A stretch of DNA of 29,190 bases from positions 6,803-35,992 of the forward strand of contig JADHZB010002022.1 in assembly GCA_015657535.1 (NCBI GenBank). The letters run 5' to 3'. Below are positions 1 through 9,475 of this stretch, one piece after another. Made by a program: the position numbers and the translations under genes. Source of the stretch: Nephromyces sp. MM_2019. Its lineage: Eukaryota > Apicomplexa > Aconoidasida > Nephromycida. Below the pieces are notes generated by a model. It had not been told where the DNA came from, ran no database searches, and worked only from the letters and a program-made list of their open reading frames with translations. Each line of letters begins with the position of its first letter. The stretch's first letter is position 1.

Positions 1-333
1 TTAGTAACTCTTGTTGCTGCATTTCTTCTGTTACGGGTTCTGTCATTGATTGAGGAGCAGTCCCGAAGTAACGTTGCTGATGCACTCCTTGATACCACCG
101 GGGCCTGCTCGGTATTGACCAGTAAAAATAGGTGTACCAGTATCACTCACAGTATAAACATTTGTTCTAAAGAAAGATTCGGATGGGTCATAGTACTGAG
201 TAGAGTTCATTGAAGGGTATCTTGTCTGCTCGGTCTTCACTCGAGGTGAGGAGTATCTCTCATGTCGTTCTTCCCTGGTATACTCCGACAATTTTGTGTG
301 TTTATTCGAGTGTGGGGGAGTATTATACAACAT
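1..333 (-). CDS. 5' end of an unidentified protein gene, partial (runs off left edge)
   Basis: I do not recognise this gene. The first ATG is at 333-331; the open frame upstream of it has only a TTG, which a eukaryote would not use. The frame encodes a hydrophilic N-terminus rich in Arg, Glu, Ser, Thr and Tyr (for example the stretch STQYYDPSESFFRTNVYT), with no signal peptide or membrane segment. Left unspliced it stops at 45-43 after 96 residues. A candidate 74-bp intron, 150-77 on the minus strand, has a good donor (GTGAGT) and an ATCAG acceptor; its removal shifts into a frame that stays open to the edge and reads QRYFGTAPQSMTEPVTEEMQ. The intron is less AT-rich than others here and its own reading is protein-like, so either form is possible. 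Gene reality is fairly likely; function unknown. Confidence 0.55.
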
Positions 334-897
334 TCTGGATATGCTAAGCGTATAAAACAATAAATAGGGGTCCTTGGGAGATGTGGTGAAGAAGGAGGAT
401 GGCTTGACCGATAGAAAAAAGATGTTTGGAATTTTGATATTATTTCTCGGGAAAGTCTATAGAAAAGAATAAAGAGAAATATTATGGCGTGAAAGCAGGG
501 AATTTAAGCCTATTTAATTAAAAGACATTCGAAAAAAGTGGGAAAGCCAACTGGGAGAAGAACTTATATATATATGAGGAGAAAAGTTCGACCAATTCCA
601 AAATTTTTCAAAAATTTTGAAAACTTTTTTTTTGGGGCGGAAAGTTGAAAAAAAACAGAAGATTAAGTAATTATCTGATAAAAAAATAGAGCAAGGGTAG
701 TTATTAAATAAAGAAGATACTTGGCTAAGGGTAACGTCAACTGGGGGAAGGCCTTATTAACGAAGAAGAAAATTTCAGAAAAGTTTAGGGGGGGGAGGGG
801 GGGTAGGATGAAATAAAAAGAAGAAAAATAACGTGGGGGCTGAAGAATAAAAATGAAGAAAGATAAGCTCACAAATTTGCGCTGCTACCAATATAAC
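334..897. other. Purine-rich 5' flank of the leftmost gene
   Basis: No gene seen. The plus strand is strongly purine-rich (long AAAG, GGAAAG and GAAGAAG tracts), including an 8-G run and a 7-G run separated by one A at 788-803. On the minus strand this is a pyrimidine-rich leader just upstream of the ATG at 333, so it is probably promoter and 5' UTR. The minus-strand open frame at 663-872 is only the shadow of this bias (Phe, Leu, Pro, Ile runs). Confidence 0.5.
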
Positions 898-990
898 AAT
901 TGCCTATTTCGCAATTGTCGCCAGCCCTGCTCGGCTACGGCCTTATAAAAATTGCCTATCTCGTAATCGTCGTTGAGCCCTTCTCGGCTT
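898..990. repeat. Imperfect tandem direct repeat, period 52 bp
   Basis: Two copies of a roughly 40-bp unit start at 898 and 950. Both begin AATTGCCTAT, continue with a TCG-rich middle and end in CTCGGCT. The unit is more GC-rich than its surroundings. No coding or RNA function is apparent. Confidence 0.7.
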
Positions 991-1141
991 ATGTAATGTA
1001 ATTAAAGTAATTGAAGGTTATTTTAAAAGTTTGAAAATTATTGAAGTATATATTCTGACATTTGATTATTAAATCAAAATGATTCAAGTTATAAGATAAA
1101 ATGAACATCATAAAAATATAGGGGAGAAAGCATAAAATATT

Positions 1142-1149
1142 TGCATGCA
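1142..1149. promoter_or_regulatory. TGCATGCA motif, candidate ApiAP2 site
   Basis: A palindromic TGCATGCA within TTGCATGCAA. This octamer is a known binding motif of an apicomplexan AP2-domain factor. It lies about 810 bp upstream of the minus-strand ATG at 333. Seen: the motif and the clustering with 1270-1281. Inferred: regulatory use. Confidence 0.35.
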
Positions 1150-1265
1150 ATTATATTTTGAAAAGGATTTAAGTATTTGCACGTATTCCTACATCTATTT
1201 CGATGTCCGCGGTTCAGTATTTTATTTAGATACCGCAATGAAATAAAGACTATTCTAGATAGGTC

Positions 1266-1285
1266 ATTTTGCATGCATGCAAAAT
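1266..1285. promoter_or_regulatory. 20-bp perfect palindrome with two overlapping TGCATGCA motifs
   Basis: ATTTTGCATGCATGCAAAAT is its own reverse complement and holds TGCATGCA at 1270-1277 and at 1274-1281. It sits just upstream of the retroelement remnant and about 930 bp upstream of the minus-strand gene start. Confidence 0.4.
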
Positions 1286-1332
1286 AGAATACGTTTAAAA
1301 TGATATGATATGCTTAATAATTATTACTATAA

Positions 1333-2467
1333 TTGTTACAATTACAGCCAATACCATCACCAGAACGTAGATGGCAATGTGTGACTATGGATTTTATTGT
1401 CAACCTGCCTCAAACAGCCAATGGTAGTGATGCCTGTCTTGCTTTTGTAGACAAACTGAGCAAAATGGCACATTTCATACCGACAAACAAACACGTGACA
1501 GCTAAAGGAACAGCCAAATTATACATTGATAATATATTCAGGTTACACGGTTTACCCGAACAGATCACATCCAATAGAGATGCAAGGTTTACCAGCAGCT
1601 TTTGGAAAGCTTTCCATGAATATTTAGGCACCAAGATATCACTATCTACTTCACATCATCCTCAAACAGATGGCCAATCCGAGCGTATCATTCGCACACT
1701 TGAACAAATGCTGAGAATTTGTGGGTGGTAGACAAAATGATTGGGGTGAAGTTATTACATTAATGGAAATTGCATATAACAATGCAACGCAATCCAGTAC
1801 TAAGACTTCTCCGTTCTTCCTCAACTACGGTAATCATCCCCATACACCTCACAGTCATGATAAGGCAGGTAGACCACGCGATTGTCAAGTGGATTCAGTT
1901 AACGAATTCACTGATATAATCAGGAAAGAGTTGAAAGCTGCAAAACACAATCAGATTGAAGCAAGTGCAAAGCAAAAGTTTTACGCAGATAAAGGCCGCA
2001 AACACTTAGATTTCTCGGTAGGACAGCATGTATGATTGTCAACCTGCACTTTCCGTGCAGGACTTGGGCTAAAAACACTTGAACAAAGATTTGTTGGGCC
2101 ATACAAAATCACCAAAAAGATCTATGATGTTGCATATAGACTTGAACTACCGGAGGGTATGAGAATACACCCAGTATTTCATGTATCTCAGCTGAAAGGA
2201 GCCAACTCGGCCCACGGAGAATCCAACTCTATTGATAACTCGAGCGAGTTAGAAATTCGTGTCGAAGATAACCCAATTAAACGTTGGAAAATGAAAAAAA
2301 TACTCGCAAGGAGAAATTCTACTTAAAGATGGTAAGTTCAAGCAAGAAAATCTCATTAGGTAGAAAGATACTAATGCGGATGATGACTCTGGGGAACCAA
2401 AAGAAAGTTTAAAAGGTTGCATGATTATAATCAGAGCTTTTAATGACACGGCTACGAAGGGAACATG
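1333..2467 (+). pseudogene. Broken integrase plus chromodomain pseudogene
   Basis: The catalytic core is read at 1333-1725. The first acidic residue (MDF) is at codon 20 and the glutamate (GQSER) at codon 117. The second acidic residue, expected first in the SDRD-type motif, is Asn (SNRD, codon 81); spacing to the glutamate is the usual 35. A frameshift near 1720-1730 moves the reading to the frame starting at 1721, which continues into the typical WGEVI and AYNNA segments. An in-frame TGA at 2033-2035 interrupts that frame after VGQHV. Downstream come the RFVGP and [10 protein letters not shown] motifs. The chromodomain (from ILARR to the GEPKESLKGC and IIIRAF region, ending 2467) needs at least two more frame changes. 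The element is dead. Confidence 0.85.
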
Positions 2468-2497
2468 AGGACATGCTCAAAATGAAGGTGGGAGGAA
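1333..2497 (+). mobile_element. 5'-truncated chromovirus (Ty3/gypsy) remnant
   Basis: Only the distal pol part remains: the integrase core, the integrase C-terminal region and a chromodomain. It begins inside the link between the HHCC zinc finger and the catalytic core; gag, protease, reverse transcriptase and RNase H are not present upstream in this window. A purine tract at 2485-2497, followed at once by TGTAACA, resembles the polypurine tract and 3' LTR start of such elements. No full LTR or target-site duplication could be defined. Chromoviruses are known in fungi, plants and some apicomplexans. Confidence 0.85.
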
Positions 2498-2504
2498 TGT
2501 AACA
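2485..2504 (+). other. Candidate polypurine tract and 3' LTR start
   Basis: AAGGTGGGAGGAA lies directly before TGTAACA, 17 bp beyond the end of the chromodomain reading. Position and sequence fit the polypurine tract/LTR junction of Ty3/gypsy elements. The LTR's far end (a ...CA terminus) was not identified, so this remains tentative. Confidence 0.4.
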
Positions 2505-2639
2505 AGCAAGAGATTTTCACTGCTTAAAAGGCAACAGATTTCCACTACTTAAAAGACCTTTACAATAGTTTAAGTATTACAGTTAGATGTACAATATAAA
2601 ACTATATTTATTACTTCAAATATTAGATTCATACGATAT

Positions 2640-3937
2640 CTCTGTGCCAAGTTACGCACATTTTTGTATCAATGCTATTTTTACAAACTTTTACTTGCCA
2701 TTCATTACAACTCATACCTACCGAAGTTATAAGCATGATATAGGGCTATTAAGTTAACCTTGATATCAAGCTAATAACATTCTTATACCCATAACTAGTT
2801 TGTGGCTGAAGTAGGTAGAGTTTTATTGCAATGGTCAAGGTGGAGATTCTGAGCTAGACAGACTTGACAACCTTCATTACACGAAAAACTCGATTAAACA
2901 CTAAAACACTAAGTCCACTGTATTGCACCAAGTTGAGATAAGCCGGACAATAACGAGTGGTAGTAACCAGGCGAGTAGGCACTGGTTATAGGTAGATGGC
3001 AATTATGTATTTTAGTAGGTACAGGGCATGTTAGCGTTTTTTTGAGTTAAAAAACTTAATTCTAAATCTCTCGAATAGGTCTATATATAATGCTTATTGT
3101 ATTCAGGATTAACAAATTACATTTTATTAGCATATTAATATCCCAGAAGCTTTAAGTATCCCAGACACTTATCGAAAATTAACTTTCTTATATTTGTATC
3201 ATTTCATTTGAGCAACAGCAATTTTTTACCTACCAGATGCATTCCAATCAATAATGATAAATGGTTAACTCATACAATCATTTTAATAGCATGAACTTTA
3301 TTATTTCATGCATTATAGTGTTTTGCTATGTTTTCCGTAATTTTTATCCTTGCAATTACATTTGTGTCTCATTTCACAAATTTTTAACATCCCAGATGTT
3401 AAATTTGCGCACTATTTTCTTGGAAATTGAATTTCTATGTTTGCTCAGTTCAGCTCTAAGGTCTTTATTCATGCCAATGATATTGCTTTAAGTTATTGTG
3501 AGAGTTTGGCTAATTTGATAGAAATACCTAACATAAATATATTGTTAAGCCTTCGCCGAATTTTCCTAATTATAACCAGAGCCTACTCGCTTAATTGACA
3601 TAACAGCCACTCGTTATTGTCCGTATTGTTTCAGTATGTTGGAATACGGTGCAGATATAAGCTTAGTGAGTATGTGTTGATGTGCTAGAATTAAAGTAGT
3701 TAATACTTTTAAGTCAATCTGGAAACCAGGCTATTCATTGACAATTGCATTTAAGCTTCTACCTACATCAGTCACAAGCTAGTTATGGGTCTGATTATGT
3801 CATCAGCTTGATATAAAGGCTAACTTAATAGACTTATAGCGTGTTTATAACTTATCGGTAGCTACGAGTTATAATGAATGTCAAGTTAAAAGTCCGTAAA
3901 AATGCTAAGCCAAAAATGTGTGTAGCTTCTCAAAGAC
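2640..3937. repeat. Element with ~350-bp terminal inverted repeats (foldback-like)
   Basis: The left arm (about 2640-2992) is matched by the reverse complement of the right arm (about 3563-3937). Shared landmarks include GACAATAACGAGTGG, CGAGTAGGC, CTGGTTATA, CCATAACTAG and CTATTAAGTTA. The arms are diverged, with small indels, so the insertion is not recent. The centre (about 3040-3540) holds a copy of the core repeat found three more times downstream. No transposase frame is visible: the short open frame at 3261-3491 lies in the repeat and has no protein-like character. It is most likely a non-autonomous DNA element or a rearranged repeat pair. Confidence 0.75.
3040..3540 (+). repeat. Core dispersed repeat, copy A
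   Basis: Landmarks in order are: TTCAGGATTA, TTTATTAGCATA, TAAGTATCCCAGA, CTTATCGAAAAT, CATTTGAGCAACA, CAATCAATAATGATAAATG, TTAACATCCCAGATG and TTTATTCATGCCAATG. The same order recurs inverted in copy B and, more diverged, in copies C and D. Confidence 0.75.
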
Positions 3938-5869
3938 ATATTTTACAAATTTTATATTAATCATAGTGAGCATATTTTCAAATTCTACATTTAAATGTGT
4001 TACTTAATATATGTCAAAAGCTCCTTTATATACACAAAAATCTTGCTGGTTACATTAGGAAGGATAGATCAGATTTTATTATCTTTTAATTATTCTATTT
4101 CGAGCAATAATAAAGATAAATTTCAACACTACTACTTTCCTCTATTAATTAATTATTCCTTAATCAAAGGATATAGTGAATGCCATTAATATAGCCTTAG
4201 ATTAGCGAGTAAAGGTGATCTGGCAGCAAGAACGACTAGTTACTTGCATCAGTATGATGTTTCACGGTGACGCTCTAACTATTTTGTTGTAATATTTTAT
4301 ATTTAGTAGTAGCATTAATTTATTTTATTTCCAAAATTATTGTTATACTTGCTGAGTTGTTTTCTATGCGTAAAGGTGATTTCGGTTCAAAAAGGCTATC
4401 ATTGTTAATATATGCTTAAAACGTAATAAGTATTTTGTTCAAGGTTGAAATATGGATACTTTAAGCTTACCCACTCATAAACTTTGGTTAATTGTGAGTG
4501 TAACTTGGGGGAGGTATTATATTATCATTCTGCTACCATTTTAAGGCTTGACATCACTCTTTAAGAATTTGCCTAATTTTCATTTTCGAAAACTATGGCT
4601 CATTTGTGCTCAAAATAATTGAGCTGAGAGTTAATATACTCTGATTGCTGAAATGAATATAAAATGAATGTACTATGTTTGTTAAGTTGATGAATCTTCA
4701 AGTGAATCGGAGAAATGATTTGTCGGAAAGAAAAATTAAAGAAACTAAATAACTTTACAAATTAATATACCCTGGACTTACTGAATTGCATAATTATCAT
4801 CTCCCAATTCGAGATGAGCTGCTAATGCACTCAAGAAATCATTGTTAAATATTTGAAAATTCTTAAGTATTTGGAAATGTATATATGTGGTCAAAACATA
4901 TCAGAAATAATTGTTTTAATATTTTTGGATCACAAGGGATGCCAAATTAATGCACTGATATCAAATTAGAGAGCTAGCAATGTTACACATATCTTAAACA
5001 TAATGCTCAATACAATATATGGCCCTAGAATGGCCATACGTTAATTAACAATTGGGGATAAACCAACGTGTGACTCATTCAAAATGAAATAAATCAATCT
5101 GGAAAGTTGATTGGAAATCGGAGAAAGGGAATGGAGATGATTTTGGAACCGATTAAATGTAAAGAAAGACAATTTCCATAGTATATAACTTGTATCTACA
5201 CTGAAAGGATATATGCAAGTTAATTTTACGAATATGTAATCATTTTGTAATTGATCACATAAAGTCGAAAAAAGACGTTTGAATCGACCAAAGTCAATTA
5301 TGATGAAACTATAATTGATTTAGAATCATTCAAGGTCATTTGAGGTGCTGGATATACTTAAAAAAACTATTTGGATTCTATTTCGAACAAAAATGCCATA
5401 TTTGGTTCAGAAATAAACTGACGGACAGCTAAAATTGTGCTGGAGATGTAAACACTCAATATCGAAAGTGCCATATCCGATAATAACAATTCATTTAAAA
5501 TTGTGGTACAAAATTATGGAATTGGCCAAATTTGATTTAATAAATTCATATACAACAAAAATTTTTTAATTTGGCATAGTAAAAATATTTTGTGGCATTG
5601 TTAAATTAATAAGTGGCGAAGTTTGAAGAGAGATTTTTATTCAGTCAATGAAATCACAAATTAATGCAAACATGTATTAAGTATCATTTAAACTCGTCAA
5701 AGCGTTCACAAATGCAATAAAAATTGCTTAATTTAATCATTTGGAATGATTAAAAACCCGTTTGACGAAGCATAAAATGCTTAAATTCGATAAGCGAAAT
5801 CGAAATGGAAATTAGCTATCGATGAAACAAAGTGGAAAATGAACAAATGAACTAATATAAATTCATTAT
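3938..5869. other. AT-rich DNA, no gene seen
   Basis: Stop codons are frequent in all frames. The only open frame of note (3995-4189) looks random. No RNA gene or clear repeat was recognised. Confidence 0.5.
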
Positions 5870-7065
5870 AGCCTAAAGCAATAGCATTGGCATGAATAAA
5901 TACCCTAGAGCTTGACTGAGCAAATATAGAAACTCAATTTCCAAGTAGTGTACAAAATTAGCATCTGGGATGTTAAAAATTTATTAAATCAATAACAAAT
6001 GTAATTGCAAGGATAAAAATTACTAAAGGCATAAAAGCAAAATATTAGAATGCATAGAATAATAAAGTTCATGCTATTAAAATGATTATATGAGTTAAAC
6101 ATTTATCATTATTGATTGAAATATATCTGGAATGTGTTGCTGTTGCTCAAATGAAATGAAAAATAAGAAAGCTAATTTTCGATAAGTATCTGGGATACTT
6201 GAAACTCCTGGGACATTAGTATGCTAATAAAACGTAATTTGCTAATCCTGAATGCAGTAATTAAGGAATATAAACCTATTTGAGAAGTTATGAATTGAGT
6301 ATTCTAGCTCAAAATACAAATGCTCGATCGAATTTGGAAGTTTCGAAATTAACCCGTTGCAACACTATAAAGGTAATATCTATTCCAAATATGTAATTTT
6401 AAAATGTTTCAATAATTATAGATATCAATAAATATTTACAATTAACTTAAGCTAACAAAAATTTATCAAAGCCCACTAAATGCCAAAATTTCACATGCCC
6501 AAGAGCGAAAAGTCCAAAAGGTTGAATTTTGTTGTTTTCGAATGCTAGATCGTTAGAAAAGATGAATTTAATCCACTAAAAAACTAGTGGAATTTAATTA
6601 AATGCACTATAAAGCTTTTTTTAATGAAAGCACATTGATATTCAGATTTTTTCTCCCCGATTTTTTAATTTGAATCTCATGTACTAGAACAAGATTCAAA
6701 AATATTTAAAAATAAGAAATCAAATTTAATAATATACAGCACAACTTAAGTCTGCTCCCTAATTTAATGAGCTATCTGGGCTTCCAAACATTATATAAGT
6801 TATCCAAACAGTAATAAGATGTTGAAATAACATTAGAGAACTTGTTCAAGACTTTATCTTTTTTCTCCTTAAGTCAAGTTTTTTTTAAGTCTCAGAAAGC
6901 AAATTATCCAACATTGAATATAGTTGTAGGAATATATTTAGTTATAATGAACTATTCGAATTGCGAATGCATTCGAGAAGTATAAATTAAGTTGTTATAG
7001 ATAGACTCCTTAACCTGATAATTGAATCCTCATATTCAATTAGTCGGTCACTAATCAAATTACAT
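5870..7065 (-). repeat. Core dispersed repeat, copy B (inverted, extended)
   Basis: Read on the minus strand, 6330-5870 closely matches copy A. The stretch 7065-6330 matches the left part of copy C, with shared landmarks AATCTTGTTCTAG, TTTAGTGGAT, GGGCATGTG/AGGCATGTG, GGAATAGATATTACCTT and a CCTCAT...TAGTC(A)GG block. With copy C it forms a large inverted repeat centred near 7.34 kb. Confidence 0.7.
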
Positions 7066-7614
7066 AAGTGGCCTACATTTCCACCCAAAATCACGTCACA
7101 AATCAAGAATGATCTAAAGTGTTAATTTAGAATCTTAAAATATTTCGTAAGTTTTATGAACACTTAGTGGGCGGACTTGATTTGTGTAAAATGGACACGT
7201 GTGAAGTTAGTTCATTGAATACTATAAAATACTAGTTGTGAAAATAATTCTTATTTCGTGATTAATGGTTTATTAACTAATTTATAACAAAAATATTTTG
7301 TGATTAGGATACTAGATGTCAGATTGTTACACGTGTTAGCTGTGCAATTTTTACATGTTGATAATTCATTTTATAAGTCTAGGGCATATCGAAAACCTTT
7401 AACTTTATCACTTTTACATTAAATTATATCCCAACTGGCATACCAATTGCGTAATAACGACTTGATTTATCCTTAGACACCGAGAATCAAAAATGTGGTC
7501 AGGCGTCATTTATCAGTAGGCAATTGTTACATATACGAAAGCTTTGCGGATCTACGAACATCTTTGTCTTAACATTTTTCACAAGCTTTATCTTGATATG
7601 TAACATGCCTTAGG

Positions 7615-8620
7615 ATCGAAACATAGTTTACTTAAAAAATTTAACTTGTGCCTGACTACTTGAGTATGAGGATTGAAATATCGGGCTAGAGGGTTTATAA
7701 TAATTAATTTACACCTTTTTAATATGTTTATATCTTTAAAAATTCAGATGTAACTTAATGAAGTAACAAAACTATATTCAGTGCTCAACAATTCGTTTCT
7801 CTAAAATTAATATAAAAACCATTTTAAGAGAAAGAATAAAATCTTAAATATATTTCTGATATTGTTTCACTACCCTATTATTGCTTTAAGAAGTTAAATA
7901 ACATTTGGAAGATTAAACGCAGCAATAAGATAAGGTGCAAGTTTTAATTGTGCTGATTTTTTAATTTTAGATATTTTTTAATCTTGTTCTAGCACTTCAT
8001 GTGGTAAAAATTCCAAAATAGGGGAAAATTTTCGCATTACAATGTGATCTAATTGGAATAATCTTTCTGGTACATTCATTTGCATTCTACTACTATTTAG
8101 TGGATCAAATTATCCTTTCTATTGACCTAACATTCGAAAATTGGCAAAATTCAACTTTTTGTATTTTTCACTTTTAGGCATGTGGAATTTGACAATGAGT
8201 CGGTACTAATTCTATTAACTTTTCGATGTCTAAGCATATCTATTATTATTAAAACAAGTTAAAACCGCTTAATTGGAACAAGTATTACCTTCGTAGCATA
8301 GCAATTGACTAATTTCGAATATTTCGAAATCCGATTGAGTAACTTTATTTGGAGCTAGAAAACTCAACTTTTGTATTCTCAAAAAGGTTTATATAAAATA
8401 CTAATTGCATTTAGGATAAATAAAGTACATTTCATCAGCATATTAAAGTCCCAGACGTTTTAAGTATCCCAGATACTTATCGAAAATCAAGTTTATTAAT
8501 TTTCACTTCATTTGAGCAACAACAATTTGATATATCCCGGATGTACTTAAACCAACAATGATTAGCTCTTGTAATCATTTTGATGCAATCAAAATTACTT
8601 AACTTAATATAGTCACTTGT
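7615..8620 (+). repeat. Core dispersed repeat, copy C (other arm of the large inverted repeat)
   Basis: This copy is in the orientation of copy A and inverted relative to copy B. The shared order runs from a CCTCATACTC-type block (complement near 7660) through AATCTTGTTCTAGC, TTTAGTGGATC, AGGCATGTGGAAT, GTCCCAGACGTTTTAAG and AGATACTTATCGAAAAT. About 550 bp separate the two arms. Confidence 0.7.
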
Positions 8621-8799
8621 GATGCACCAAAAATATCTACTGAAATACGTAAATACTTGATTTCAGTAAGCAAAACCTAGATAGACTTACTATTGTGATT
8701 AAGGAAAAGTGGAATGTGGACATATGAATTAATAAACATTCACTTATCATTAAGACAATCTTACTAGAAATTTTACTTACACTTTATTGTTTCAAAGTG

Positions 8800-9475
8800 T
8801 GTTAAATTTCTATTTTCTATTGACCTAGCACTCGAAGGCATTCGACTCTCCAACTTTATATTTTTGGGTGTGTAGAATATTGAGGATCCGTGATTTTAGA
8901 TAAACTTTTCTTAAATTTACGAGTTTATAGATATTTATTTATATCTTTTATAATTAAAACAAGCTAAAATAGTGTAATTGGAATAGGCATAACCTTTATA
9001 GCATTGCTATCAATAATGAATTTTCAACATCCGATTGAGTAACTTTATTCTGAATCAAAATACTCAGCCTACGTATTCTCACATAGATTCACAGTTTTCA
9101 TTTATTTCATTTAGAATAAGCAAACAACTTTTTATAAGCTTATAAATGTCCCAGACGTTTTAAGTGTCCCGGATACTACTCGAAATTTAATCTTACACGT
9201 TTTGTTTTACTTCGACAACAATAACTTAACAAATCCCGGATGCATTTTAATCTATTATTATTATTTCTTATACTCGTTATGATGCAATGAATCTCTAATT
9301 TCATGCATTTAGTTGTTTCACTATTATGATCTGAGTAATTGCTATCCTTGCAATACACTTGCAATACACTTGTGACTCGAATCACAATTCTTTAACATCG
9401 CAGATGTTAAATTTTGACACTACTAAGAATTTGAGCTTCCATGTTCGCTCAACTGTACTCTAATATCTTTACTCG
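8800..9475 (+). repeat. Core dispersed repeat, copy D
   Basis: Direct copy following copy C. It shares CTATTGACCTA, TCCGATTGAGTAACTTTATT, GTCCCAGACGTTTTAAGTGTCC, GATGCAATGAAT and an AACATCGCAGATGTTAAATTT block, and it ends with the same distal segment as copy A. The minus-strand open frame at 9176-9385 lies inside it and is not protein-like. Confidence 0.65.

Noticed and set aside
663..872. Minus-strand Phe/Pro/Leu-rich open frame
   Set aside because: Produced by the pyrimidine-rich strand of the 5' flank; the apparent start is not ATG.
3261..3491. Small hydrophobic open frame
   Set aside because: Lies in core repeat copy A and has no protein-like features; the repeat copies are AT-rich and diverged.
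2500..9475. CRISPR-like spaced repeats
   Set aside because: Repeats are long, diverged and in both orientations in a eukaryotic setting; spacing is irregular.
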